A stretch of DNA of 64,000 nucleotides, from NCBI RefSeq assembly GCF_029094505.1, contig NZ_CP119108.1, positions 2,790,001-2,854,000 on the forward strand. The letters run 5' to 3'. The stretch is from Microbacterium horticulturae (lineage in GTDB: Bacteria; Actinomycetota; Actinomycetes; Actinomycetales; Microbacteriaceae). Shown here in pieces: positions 12,990 through 21,307 of this stretch (its first letter is position 1; each line of letters opens with the position of its first letter). A model generated the notes under the pieces. The model had not been told where the DNA came from, did no database searches, and was given only the letters and a program-made list of their open reading frames with translations. The position numbers were made by a program, and so were the translations under genes.

Positions 12990-14544
12990 CGCACCCGCGG
13001 TGGCCGCGGCATCCACCCCCATCCAGGACCCCGTCGTGCAGACGTCATCGGGACCGGTGCGCGGCCTGTGGCGCGATGCGTCAGCCGCGTTCCTGGGGAT
13101 CCCGTTCGCGCAGGCGCCCGTCGGCGAGCGGCGCTTCGCCGCGCCCGTACCGCCCGAGCCGTGGACCGAGGTGCGCGACGCCGTCGAATTCGGCGCGACC
13201 GCGCAGCGCGGCGACACCGGTGTCACGCTGATCCCCGAGCCGTCGGTGCCCGGGGACGCGACGCTGAACGTCAACGTGTTCACGCCGGCACCGGGGACGG
13301 ATGCCGCGCTGCCGGTGCTCGTGTGGATCCACGGCGGCGGTTTCACCGCCGGATCGCCGGCGAGCCCCTGGTATGACGGCGCAGCGTTCAACCGCGACGG
13401 GGTCGTGACCGTGAGCCTGTCGTACCGGCTCGGCTTCGACGGCTTCGGGCTCATCGACGGCGCACCCTCCAACCGCGGCGTACGCGACTGGCTGGCGGGC
13501 CTGGAATGGGTGCAGCAGAACATCGCGGCGTTCGGCGGTGACCCCTCGCGCGTCACCCTCGCCGGGCAGTCGGCCGGCGGCGGAGCGGTGCTGACCTTGC
13601 TCGGGATGCCGCAGGCACAGCACCTCTTCCACGCGGTGTGGGCGCTCTCGCCGGCGCTGACCAACGTGCCCGTCGACCGCGCCGGCACGCTGACCGCCAA
13701 ACTCGCGCGGCTCGCCGGCGTCGCCGCGACGCGGGACGGCTTCGCGTCGGTCGATGAGGCACGGCTGCTCGCGCTGCGCGAGGAGGCCGAGAAGCCGGCG
13801 TCGGGCAAGCCGCTCGACGGCATCCGCGAGATGCTCACCGACGGACTGTCGTGGGGGCCCATGCTCGACGGCGAGCTGCTCGAACGGCCGACGCTCGAGG
13901 CGCTGAGGGCGGGGGTAGGCGCCGACAAGCCGCTCGTGATCGGCACCACCGACGACGAGTTCACGATGGCCACCGACGGCATGAAGAGCAAGCTGCGGAT
14001 CGTGCCCCCGGGCGTCGCCCTCGGCCAGCTCGGCCTGGCCGGCGCGCGGCGGACCCGGTACCTCGCCGGCAACCGAGAGCAGCGAGCGAAGGGCACCGCC
14101 GCGATGCTCGGCCGCTACGTCACCGACACCGTTTTCCGGGCGCCGGTGGTGCGGGTCGCGCGGGCGCGGGCGGAGGCCTCGGCGGGTGCCGGTGCGGGCG
14201 CGTCGGCGGGTGCCGGTGCGGGTGCTGGCGCGTCGGCGCCGACCTGGGTGTACCGGTTCTCGTGGGTGTCGCCATTGATCGGGTGGGCGTGCCACTGCCT
14301 CGACGTTCCGTTCTGGTGGGACTGCCTCGGCTCGACCGCGGGCATCGCCCACCTGGCCGGGTCGCATCCACCGCAGGCGCTGGCCGACACCCTGCACGCG
14401 GCGGCCGTGTCGTTCGTGCGGTCGGGCGAGGCCGGATGGCCCGCGTGGTCGCAGCGCCCCGGCACGACGCGGGTGTTCGGCGGCGGAACGTCCGAGCGCG
14501 ACGTCGTCAGCGACGGCTACGCGACGGCCGAAGCGCTGGTCTGA
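12982..14544 (+). CDS. Type-B carboxylesterase
   Basis: A 520-residue alpha/beta-hydrolase of the carboxylesterase B family. Visible are the early GIPFAQAPVGERRF segment, the oxyanion HGGGFTAGS motif near residue 118, and the nucleophile elbow LAGQSAGGGAVL with Ser near residue 197. Family enzymes cleave carboxylic esters, often of phenolics or drugs. A Gly/Ala/Ser-rich insertion (about residues 395-420) interrupts the C-terminal half and is encoded by a GGTGCGGGC-type microrepeat at 14178-14240. No signal peptide is evident. It overlaps tetR by 8 bases. Removing acyl groups from plant glycosides would suit the neighbouring beta-glucosidase, but that is inference. Confidence 0.88.
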   Translation: MTDAPAVAAASTPIQDPVVQTSSGPVRGLWRDASAAFLGIPFAQAPVGERRFAAPVPPEPWTEVRDAVEFGATAQRGDTGVTLIPEPSVPGDATLNVNVFTPAPGTDAALPVLVWIHGGGFTAGSPASPWYDGAAFNRDGVVTVSLSYRLGFDGFGLIDGAPSNRGVRDWLAGLEWVQQNIAAFGGDPSRVTLAGQSAGGGAVLTLLGMPQAQHLFHAVWALSPALTNVPVDRAGTLTAKLARLAGVAATRDGFASVDEARLLALREEAEKPASGKPLDGIREMLTDGLSWGPMLDGELLERPTLEALRAGVGADKPLVIGTTDDEFTMATDGMKSKLRIVPPGVALGQLGLAGARRTRYLAGNREQRAKGTAAMLGRYVTDTVFRAPVVRVARARAEASAGAGAGASAGAGAGAGASAPTWVYRFSWVSPLIGWACHCLDVPFWWDCLGSTAGIAHLAGSHPPQALADTLHAAAVSFVRSGEAGWPAWSQRPGTTRVFGGGTSERDVVSDGYATAEALV

Positions 14545-14556
14545 TCGGCCGACGGC

Positions 14557-14690
14557 CCCGCGAGGTCGTACCGCATCTCGCGAGGTCGTACCGCATCTCG
14601 CGAGAACGCCTACGACCTCGCGGAAATGGGTACGACCTCGCGGAGATCGGTACGACCTCGCGGAGGCGGGTACGACCTCGCGGAGGCGGA
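14557..14690. repeat. 20-bp-period tandem array C with internal inversion
   Basis: Six to seven copies of the unit in arrays A and B, placed in the gap after the carboxylesterase. Two copies read GCGAGGTCGTAC (from 14559 and 14579), then after a degenerate unit the orientation flips to GTACGACCTCGCGGA (four copies from about 14610 to 14690), keeping the 20-base phase across the switch. The opposed halves could fold into a hairpin. It ends about 10 bases from the 3' end of the leftward oxidoreductase gene, so it lies between convergent genes. Confidence 0.88.
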
Positions 14691-14699
14691 GCGGGGAGG

Positions 14700-15686
14700 T
14701 CAGGACAGGGCGGGGATGACCTCGCGCTCGAACAGTTCCCATCCGGAGAGGTCGTACGCCAGCTCCGGGAAGTAGTGGATGCTGTAGCCCATGCCGTGCG
14801 CGGCATATTCCCCGAGCCGCTCGATGATCTGCTCGGGTGTGCCGAACGCCGGCGAGTTCAGGTAGTCCCGCTCGGCCTGGTCGGCGCGCTCCTGGCCGAG
14901 GTGCGGCAGCAGCCGGGCCTTGACGGCGGCCAGGCGTTCCTTGGCCTCGGCCTCGGTCGGCGCGACGATCGTGTTGAAGTTCGACGACCGCACGATCTCG
15001 GCCTGGTCGCGGCCGAGCGTCTCGCAGTGACCGCGCAGCGCGGCATCCTTCCGGTCCCAGTCCTCGAGCGAGCCCGCGAAGTTCGTGTACGACGCGTACT
15101 GCGCGGCGATCTTCAGCGTGACCTTCTCCCCGCCGCCGGCGACCCAGATCGGAACGCCGCCGGCCTGCACCGGCAGCGGCTGCACGATCGCTCCGTCGAC
15201 CTGGTACTCGCGGCCGTCGAGGGTCGCCGTTCCCGTGGTCCAGGCCTGGTGCATGATCTCGACGCCCTCGCGCAGCATGCGCAGCCGCTGCGGCACCTCG
15301 GGGAAGCCGTAGCCGTATGCGCGCCACTCGTGCTCGTACCAGCCGCCGCCGATGCCCATCTCGAGCCGGCCGCCCGAGACGTGATCGACCGTCGCGGCCA
15401 CCTTGGCGAGGTACGCGGGGTTGCGGTATCCCATGCAGGTGCACATCTGGCCGAGGCGAATGCGCGATGTCGATGCGGCGAACGCGGCCATGAGCGTCCA
15501 TGCCTCGTGCGTGGCCTCGGCGCTGGGCACCGGCGTCGTGTGGAAGTGGTCGTAGACCCACAGCGACTCCCACGGGCCCGTGTCGGCCCGCTGCGCGAGC
15601 GCGTGCATGGTGTTCCAGTGGTCAGCCGGGTCGATGCCGACGAGGTCGAAGCGCCAGCCCTGAGGGAGGAAGGTTCCGAATCGCAT
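14700..15686 (-). CDS. LLM-class F420-dependent oxidoreductase
   Basis: A 328-residue luciferase-like monooxygenase family TIM-barrel protein. The start MRFGTFLPQGW, the RIRLGQMCTCMGYRNPAYLAK strand-helix region near residue 75-95, and SGGRLEMGIGGGWYEHEW near 105-122 are hallmarks of F420-dependent LLM enzymes in actinobacteria. These enzymes transfer hydride between F420 and varied substrates; the substrate here cannot be read. It is monocistronic, convergent with the carboxylesterase across array C. Confidence 0.88.
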   Translation of the reverse strand: MRFGTFLPQGWRFDLVGIDPADHWNTMHALAQRADTGPWESLWVYDHFHTTPVPSAEATHEAWTLMAAFAASTSRIRLGQMCTCMGYRNPAYLAKVAATVDHVSGGRLEMGIGGGWYEHEWRAYGYGFPEVPQRLRMLREGVEIMHQAWTTGTATLDGREYQVDGAIVQPLPVQAGGVPIWVAGGGEKVTLKIAAQYASYTNFAGSLEDWDRKDAALRGHCETLGRDQAEIVRSSNFNTIVAPTEAEAKERLAAVKARLLPHLGQERADQAERDYLNSPAFGTPEQIIERLGEYAAHGMGYSIHYFPELAYDLSGWELFEREVIPALS

Positions 15687-15730
15687 GCGCTCAGCCTAGA
15701 GGTGGATGCCGCTGCGCGCGGCTCGGCGCG

Positions 15731-16237
15731 TCAGTCAGCGTCGGCGCGCCGACGCTCGGCGGCGCGCGCCACGGCGGCGAACACGATGCCCGCCACAAGA
15801 GTGAGCACCGCCCCGACGAGCCCCGCGAACGTCGCGCCATTGAGGGGCCCGGCCGATCCCGCGGTCGCGACCGAGATGCCCGCGACGGCGGCGGGCAGCG
15901 TCGCCACGACGACGGTCGCCAGCAGCGCCGCGGGCCGGAACCACGGCGCCCGGCCGCGACGGAGAAGAGCGACGATGCCGCAGGCGATGGATGCCACCAC
16001 CCCGACGAACAGGACCGCGATCAGCACCGTCGCCCACCTCGCCACGAACGCAGTGGCCACTCCGCCTCCGGGCGCGCAGATCGCCGACGTGGAAACGGCG
16101 GGCGCGGCATCCACACATCCGGCCGACGCCACCACACCGCCGAGGATCAGCGCTGCGACGACGGGGACGACGAACGTCACGGCCAGGACGATCCAGCCCA
16201 TGCGCAGGAACGGGATGCGGGGCAGGCGGGCGGTCAC
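15731..16237 (-). CDS. Hypothetical four-helix membrane protein
   Basis: A 168-residue protein with four hydrophobic segments (about residues 12-35, 58-82, 96-118 and 130-153) and short basic ends. I do not recognise a family. The segment between helices 1 and 2 carries two Cys (ASAGCVDAAP and SAICAPGG) that could form a disulfide outside the membrane. The GTG at 16237 overlaps the methyltransferase stop codon (GTGA) and is preceded by AAGGAGCG, so it is translationally coupled as last gene of the lipoate ligase-methyltransferase operon. Confidence 0.7.
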   Translation of the reverse strand: MTARLPRIPFLRMGWIVLAVTFVVPVVAALILGGVVASAGCVDAAPAVSTSAICAPGGGVATAFVARWATVLIAVLFVGVVASIACGIVALLRRGRAPWFRPAALLATVVVATLPAAVAGISVATAGSAGPLNGATFAGLVGAVLTLVAGIVFAAVARAAERRRADAD

Positions 16238-17331
16238 CGGCGCTCCTTCGGGGCGGAGGCGGGGGCCGCCGCGGGGACGGAGGCCGTGGCATCGACTGGG
16301 GCCTCGGCATGGACGGAGGCCGGGACGTGGACGGAGGCCTGCGGCAGGCGCGCCGCCATCACGGCGATAGCGTCGGAGTTGTCGTCGACGAGCACGGCGT
16401 GCCGGCCGAGGGGCGCGGCCACCGCGCCGAGGGTGCCGCTGCCGGCGAACAGATCGAGCACGCGGTCGCCGGGCCGACTCGAGGCCTGCACGATGCGCCG
16501 CAGCACGCCTTCGGGCTTCTGCGTCGGATAGCCGGTCTTCTCGCGGCCGGCCGTCGGCACGATCGTGTGCCACCAGACGTCGGTGGGCAGCTTGCCGCGT
16601 GCGGCCTTCTCGGGCGTGACCAGACCAGGGGCCATGTATGGCTCGCGATCGACGGACGCCGAGTCGAACCAGTAGCGCTGCGGATCCTTCACATACACGA
16701 GGATCGTCTCGTGCTTGTTCGGCCAGCGCTTGCGGGTCTTCGCGCCGTAGTCATATGCCCAGACGATCTCGTTGAGGAAGCGCTCGCGGCCGAACAGCGC
16801 GTCCATCATCACCTTCGCGTAGTGCACCTCGCGGAAATCCAGGTGCAGATACAGCGTGCCGTCGTCGGCCAGCAGCCGCCATGCCTCGCGCAGCCGCGGC
16901 TCGAGGAAGCCCCAGTAGTCGTCGAACCGATCGTCGTAGGCGCGGAGGTCGCCACGCAGCCGCGCGTATTCGCGCCCGTGGAAGCCGCGGCGGATCGTGG
17001 GCTCGTCGTCGGGCTGTTCAGAACTCAGTCGATCCGGCTCCGTGGCGGCCGCGATCGGCCCCATCTCCCCGCCAGGCGCCGATTCTTGCGGAGTTCTGAA
17101 CGCCGGAGCCGCGGTCCGGGCCGTCTCGACGGCCCGCGAGCGCACGCGCCCGGTGTTGAAGGGCGGGTCGAGGTAGACCAGCGTGAACTCTCCATCGGGC
17201 AGGGCCGCCGCGACGGCGAGGTTGTCGCCGTGGTGGATCTCGACACTCCCTGGCGCAGGCGCGTCGGCGCCGGGCTGCGGATCGGATTCGAGCGCGAAGA
17301 GCGGCGGGGCCGCGGCATCCCGTCCGCTCAC
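16234..17331 (-). CDS. Site-specific DNA methyltransferase (N6-A/N4-C type), orphan
   Basis: A 365-residue amino-methyltransferase. The catalytic DPPF motif (VYLDPPFNTG) is near residue 53 and the AdoMet-binding FAGSG motif near residue 292, the order found in the beta class. Between them lie conserved WGFLEPRLREAWRLL and NEIVWAYDYGAKTRKRW segments and the target region. Residues about 62-110 form a low-complexity insertion. The C-terminal 30 residues are Ala/Pro-rich. The GTG at 17331 overlaps the ligase stop (GTGA). No restriction endonuclease gene is adjacent, so it appears to be an orphan methylase. Recognition sequence cannot be deduced. Confidence 0.88.
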   Translation of the reverse strand: MSGRDAAAPPLFALESDPQPGADAPAPGSVEIHHGDNLAVAAALPDGEFTLVYLDPPFNTGRVRSRAVETARTAAPAFRTPQESAPGGEMGPIAAATEPDRLSSEQPDDEPTIRRGFHGREYARLRGDLRAYDDRFDDYWGFLEPRLREAWRLLADDGTLYLHLDFREVHYAKVMMDALFGRERFLNEIVWAYDYGAKTRKRWPNKHETILVYVKDPQRYWFDSASVDREPYMAPGLVTPEKAARGKLPTDVWWHTIVPTAGREKTGYPTQKPEGVLRRIVQASSRPGDRVLDLFAGSGTLGAVAAPLGRHAVLVDDNSDAIAVMAARLPQASVHVPASVHAEAPVDATASVPAAAPASAPKERR

Positions 17332-18377
17332 GGGACCCGGTGCAGCCACGCGTCGGTCGCGAACTTCGTCCGCACGAGCTCTTCGGCCTCGGCGTACTCC
17401 TCGTCGGTGATGTGCCCGGTCGTCGCCCCGTAGAGGTTCGAGAACGTGCCGATGAACCGCTCGATGATCGTCTCGCGCGGGAGCCCTGTCTGACTGCGCA
17501 GCGGGTCGACGCGCTTGGCGGCCGAGACCGTGCCCTTGTCGCTGAGCTTCTCGCGTCCGATCCGCAGCACCTCGGTCATGACCTGACCGTCCATGTCGTA
17601 GCTGAGCGTCGCGTGGTGCAGCACTCCCCCGTTGGCGAAGCGCTTCTGGGCTGCGCCGCCGATCTTGCCGCTGGGACCGGTGATGTCGTTGAGCGGCTGG
17701 TACTCGGCGTCGATGCCGAGGGAGCGCAGCGCCTGCAGCACCCAGTCGTCGAGGAACGCGTACGAGTCGGCGAACGTCATGCCCGACACGAGCGATGCCG
17801 GCACAGAGAGCGAGTAGGTCACGATCGAGTTGGCGCCCATCATCATGGCGCCCCCGCCCGAGACACGCCGGACGACGTCGTAGCCGTGCTTGCGGGCGCC
17901 CTCGGGGTCGACCTCGTTGCGCAGCGACTGGAACGAGCCGATCACGACCGCAGACTCGTTCCACTCCCACATGCGCAGCGTCGGGTTGCGCCTGCCGTCG
18001 CCGACGCGGGTGGTGAGCACCTCGTCGAGCGCGAGGTTCATCCGCGGCGAGACGGGCTTGGCGTGCACGACCTCCCAGTCGAAGTCCTTCCAGCCGGGGG
18101 CGACGATCAGGGCCCGGCGCACCGCCGTGCCGACGGCCTCGGGGGTGAAGCCGAGCAAGACCGCGCCCTCAGGCAGCGCCGTGCGCACGGCGGCTGCGAT
18201 CGCCGCAGTGTCGGCCGTGTCGGGCAGCCCGTTCACAGCCGCGTCGATGTCGGCGAGCGCATCATCGGGTTCGAGGAAGAAGTCGCCCGCGAGGTGGAAG
18301 TCGGCGATGCGCCCATCGCGCACCTCGAGGTCGACGACGACGAGCTTGCCACCCGGAACCTTGTACTCACCGTGCAT
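17328..18377 (-). CDS. Lipoate-protein ligase A family protein, permuted domains
   Basis: A 349-residue lipoyl/biotinyl transferase-fold protein. The catalytic domain (about residues 95-349) has RRVSGGGAMM near residue 172 and the GPSGKIGGAAQKR segment near 235 with the lysine expected to contact lipoyl-AMP. The N-terminal 85 residues (starting KVPGGKLVVVDLEV, then GDFFLEPDDAL) resemble the small accessory domain that is C-terminal in E. coli LplA, so the order is swapped. It would attach lipoate to acyltransferase or GcvH domains. First gene of a coupled operon with a DNA methyltransferase and membrane protein; divergent from the DEAD-box gene. Confidence 0.85.
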   Translation of the reverse strand: MHGEYKVPGGKLVVVDLEVRDGRIADFHLAGDFFLEPDDALADIDAAVNGLPDTADTAAIAAAVRTALPEGAVLLGFTPEAVGTAVRRALIVAPGWKDFDWEVVHAKPVSPRMNLALDEVLTTRVGDGRRNPTLRMWEWNESAVVIGSFQSLRNEVDPEGARKHGYDVVRRVSGGGAMMMGANSIVTYSLSVPASLVSGMTFADSYAFLDDWVLQALRSLGIDAEYQPLNDITGPSGKIGGAAQKRFANGGVLHHATLSYDMDGQVMTEVLRIGREKLSDKGTVSAAKRVDPLRSQTGLPRETIIERFIGTFSNLYGATTGHITDEEYAEAEELVRTKFATDAWLHRVP

Positions 18378-18571
18378 GCTCCCAGCCTATGGCCGGTAAG
18401 GTGGATGCTGCGGCTGAGGCCGCTGCGTCGTCGATGCGCTCTTGCGGCCCGGGCTGTGCCCGCCGCGATTCTTCTTCGAACGGCGATCCCGTGCAGTTCT
18501 GCACACGCGCCGTCCGGCGCCGCCACCGATCCGCGCACCGACCCGCGTGCGCCCCTGCTGAAAGCATCTCT

Positions 18572-20266
18572 GTGACTTCTTTCCTCTCGCTCGGCGTGCC
18601 CGAGCCCCTCGCCGCCGTCCTGTCTGCGGACGGCAAGACCGAGGCCTTCGCCATCCAGCGCGACACGCTGCCCGACTCGCTCGCCGGCCGAGACGTGCTC
18701 GGCCGCGGCCGCACCGGCAGCGGCAAGACCATCGCGTTCGCCCTGCCGCTCGTGGCACGGCTCGCCTCCTCCGGCACCGCCACCCGCCCGGCGCGCCCGC
18801 GCGGCCTCGTGCTCGCTCCGACCCGCGAGCTCGCGACCCAGATCGCCGCGACCGTGAAGCCGCTGGCCGATGCCGTGGGACTTTCGGTCACCACGATCTT
18901 CGGCGGCGTGAGCCAGAAGCCGCAGGAGCAGGCCATGCGCCGCGGCGTCGACATCGTCGTGGCGTGCCCCGGCCGGCTCGAAGACCTGCAGAAGCAGGGC
19001 GTCGTCGACCTCGGCGCCGTCGAGATCGCGGTGCTCGACGAGGCCGACCACATGGCCGACCTCGGGTTCCTCCCGGGTGTCACCCGCATCCTCGCGGCGA
19101 CGCCGGCGAACGGTCAGCGGCTGCTGTTCAGCGCCACCCTGGACCGCGGCGTCGACAAGCTGGTCAAGCGCTTCCTGCATGACGCGGTGTCGCACTCGGT
19201 CGACGAGTCGTCGGTTCCGCAGGGCGTCATGACGCACCGGGTCTTCCTGGTGCCCGACGGCGGCGCGAAGACCGAGCTCGTGCGGCACCTGGCCTCGGGC
19301 CGCGGCCGTCGCATCATGTTCACGCGCACCAAGCACCAGGCCAAGCGCCTGGCCAAGCAGCTGACCGCATCGGGCATCCCCGCTGTCGATCTGCAGGGCA
19401 ACCTGTCGCAGAACGCGCGCGAGCGCAACCTCGCCGCGTTCGGCGCCGACCCCGACGCCGGCGGCGTGCGCGTGCTGGTGGCGACGGATGTCGCGGCCCG
19501 CGGCGTGCACGTCGACGACGTCGAGCTGGTCGTGCACGTCGACCCGCCGGTCGAGCACAAGGCGTACCTGCACCGCTCGGGCCGCACCGCCCGCGCCGGC
19601 GCCGAGGGTGTCGTCGTCACAGTTGCTCTCGACGAGCAGCGCCGTGACGTCGTCGACCTCTTGCGCGGCGCAAAGCTGAAGGTGCCGTTCGAGTCGGTCG
19701 CGGCGGGTGACGACACCGTCTCGACGCTCGTCGGCGATCCGGCGCCGCACGTGAAGCCGGCCCCCGTCGCAGCGCCCGCGCAGGGCGGCGGCGGTCGCAG
19801 CGGCGGGCGCGGCGGCGAGCGCGGTTCACGCGGCGGCCGTGGCGGCTCTGGCGGTCGCGGCGCGCAGGGTGGCCAGTCCGGTCGCGGCGCGCAGGGCGGC
19901 CGTTCTGGCCGGTCCGACGCCTCGGCGACCGCCGACCGGCACCCGCGCACAGGGGGTTCGGACGCCTCACGTCTTGATAACCGTGACGTATCAACCGGTG
20001 AGGGCCGGCAGAAGGGTGCGCGCGGCGACGCCCCGCGCGGCGACCAGCGCGGTGGCGGGCAACGCAACGGCCAGCGCGACGGCGCGCCGCGCAAGAGCGG
20101 CCAGCACAGCGGTGGCCAGCGCAAGGGCGGCCAGCACGGTCAGTCCGCACACAGCGCCGCGCCGCAGAGCGGCCGCACGGCCTCGGGCACGCCGACCATC
20201 GGCGCGACCGTGGGCAGCTTGCACAGCCGCGGTCCGCGCCGCGCATCGCGCCCGACCGGGCGCTGA
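18572..20266 (+). CDS. DEAD-box ATP-dependent RNA helicase with RGG-like tail
   Basis: A 564-residue superfamily 2 helicase. Walker A is GRTGSGKT near residue 48, PTRELA near 88, DEAD (VLDEADHM) near 155, SAT near 187 and HRSGRTARAG near 334. After residue about 400 the tail is rich in Gly, Arg, Gln and Ser (repeated GGRG and GGQ units), typical of RNA-binding tails of actinobacterial RhlE/CsdA-like proteins that unwind structured RNA. The GTG at 18572 is chosen because similarity starts there; an in-frame ATG at 18389 would add a region without helicase features. The 194-base gap upstream may hold a long leader, as is common for these genes. Confidence 0.9.
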   Translation: MTSFLSLGVPEPLAAVLSADGKTEAFAIQRDTLPDSLAGRDVLGRGRTGSGKTIAFALPLVARLASSGTATRPARPRGLVLAPTRELATQIAATVKPLADAVGLSVTTIFGGVSQKPQEQAMRRGVDIVVACPGRLEDLQKQGVVDLGAVEIAVLDEADHMADLGFLPGVTRILAATPANGQRLLFSATLDRGVDKLVKRFLHDAVSHSVDESSVPQGVMTHRVFLVPDGGAKTELVRHLASGRGRRIMFTRTKHQAKRLAKQLTASGIPAVDLQGNLSQNARERNLAAFGADPDAGGVRVLVATDVAARGVHVDDVELVVHVDPPVEHKAYLHRSGRTARAGAEGVVVTVALDEQRRDVVDLLRGAKLKVPFESVAAGDDTVSTLVGDPAPHVKPAPVAAPAQGGGGRSGGRGGERGSRGGRGGSGGRGAQGGQSGRGAQGGRSGRSDASATADRHPRTGGSDASRLDNRDVSTGEGRQKGARGDAPRGDQRGGGQRNGQRDGAPRKSGQHSGGQRKGGQHGQSAHSAAPQSGRTASGTPTIGATVGSLHSRGPRRASRPTGR

Positions 20267-20270
20267 GCCG

Positions 20271-20359
20271 CGTTCATCTCGCAGGACGATCGCGCGCCGA
20301 GCGCCCGACACGCCGGGTGACACGCACGGGATCGCGACAACGTCCTGCGAGATGAACGC
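20271..20359. repeat. 19-bp perfect inverted repeat between convergent genes
   Basis: GCGTTCATCTCGCAGGACG (20271-20289) is repeated exactly in reverse complement at 20341-20359, with 51 bases between. It starts 4 bases after the helicase stop and ends 20 bases before the stop of the leftward hydrolase gene. It could be a bidirectional terminator or a small mobile or REP-like element; no T-tract follows either arm. Confidence 0.85.
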
Positions 20360-20378
20360 CGCGGCGCAGCATCCACCC

Positions 20379-21227
20379 CTATGCGCGCGAGGGAAAGCGG
20401 GCGTCGAGCCACGCGAGCACGTCGGCGCGCACGTCATCCTGACACAGCTCGTTGAAAAGCTCGTGCCGCGCGCCGGGGTACACCAGGGTCGTGACGTCGG
20501 TGAACCCCGAGCGTGCGCGATAAGCGTCGGCGAGCTTATGCACGCTGCGGGGCCCGCCGACCGGGTCGTCGCGTCCGACGATGAGCAGGGTAGGGACGTC
20601 GTGGCCGGGGTTCTTGCGCGGCCGGCCGAACAGCCGTGCCGCGTCGACAAGCCCGAACAGGCGCAGCAGCGGCGCCTCGACCGTCAGCGGATCGTCATGG
20701 AACGCCGTCCCCACCTGCGGGTCGCTCGAGAGCCACTCCAGCCCGGTGGCGCCGTTCGCCTTCCACCGCGCGTTCAGATCGCCGGCGTTCAGCGAGCCGG
20801 GCAGGCGCAGCGCCGAGCCCGACAGGATCATCGCGTCGTAGGCGTCGGGATGCCGGTTCATGAGGATCTGCGTGAGGAACGATCCCCAGGAGTGGCCCAG
20901 GATCACCAGCGGCAGGTCGGGGTTCTCGGCGCGGATGATCTCGCTCAGCTGCCAGCACGCCGCGACGGCGGCCTGGTGGCCGCCCGGCCCGAGATGCCCC
21001 AGGCGCGCGGCGTCGCCATGCTGCTTCATGCCGGTGCGCCCGTGGCCGCGATGGTCATCGGCGTACACGATGTAGCCGGCGTCGGTGAGGGCGGTGATCA
21101 GCGCGCCGTAGCGCCCCGCGTGCTCTCCGACACCGTGCAGCAGCTGCACGACGGCGCGCGCGGCTCCACGTGCGGGATGCACGTCGTAGACGATGGTGAC
21201 GCCGTGTGCATCGATGAACTCGGGCAT
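20379..21227 (-). CDS. Alpha/beta hydrolase, monoacylglycerol lipase-like
   Basis: A 282-residue serine hydrolase of the Hydrolase_4 (S33-like) group. The oxyanion HGVGEHAGRY motif is near residue 31, the ADDHRGHGRT motif near 55 and the nucleophile elbow GHSWGS near residue 110. The likely acid is in VGRDDPVGG and the catalytic His in YPGARHELFNE near the C terminus. The family includes monoacylglycerol lipases and lysophospholipases acting in the cytoplasm. It is divergent from the MarR operon, 80 bases apart. Confidence 0.88.
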   Translation of the reverse strand: MPEFIDAHGVTIVYDVHPARGAARAVVQLLHGVGEHAGRYGALITALTDAGYIVYADDHRGHGRTGMKQHGDAARLGHLGPGGHQAAVAACWQLSEIIRAENPDLPLVILGHSWGSFLTQILMNRHPDAYDAMILSGSALRLPGSLNAGDLNARWKANGATGLEWLSSDPQVGTAFHDDPLTVEAPLLRLFGLVDAARLFGRPRKNPGHDVPTLLIVGRDDPVGGPRSVHKLADAYRARSGFTDVTTLVYPGARHELFNELCQDDVRADVLAWLDARFPSRA

Positions 21228-21281
21228 GTCGGGAGCATACCCGTGCGCTCGGAGCGGCCGGTGCGATATTTACTTAGCGAG

Positions 21282-21307
21282 ACTAATAAGCTAAGCTAAC
21301 TATTAGT
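21282..21307. promoter_or_regulatory. Probable MarR operator at the marR start
   Basis: ACTAATA (21282-21288) and TATTAGT (21301-21307) are perfect inverted arms with 12 bases between, which themselves hold the repeated AGCTAAGCTAAC. The right arm ends one base before the ATG at 21308, implying a leaderless marR transcript and autorepression by steric block. Confidence 0.65.
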
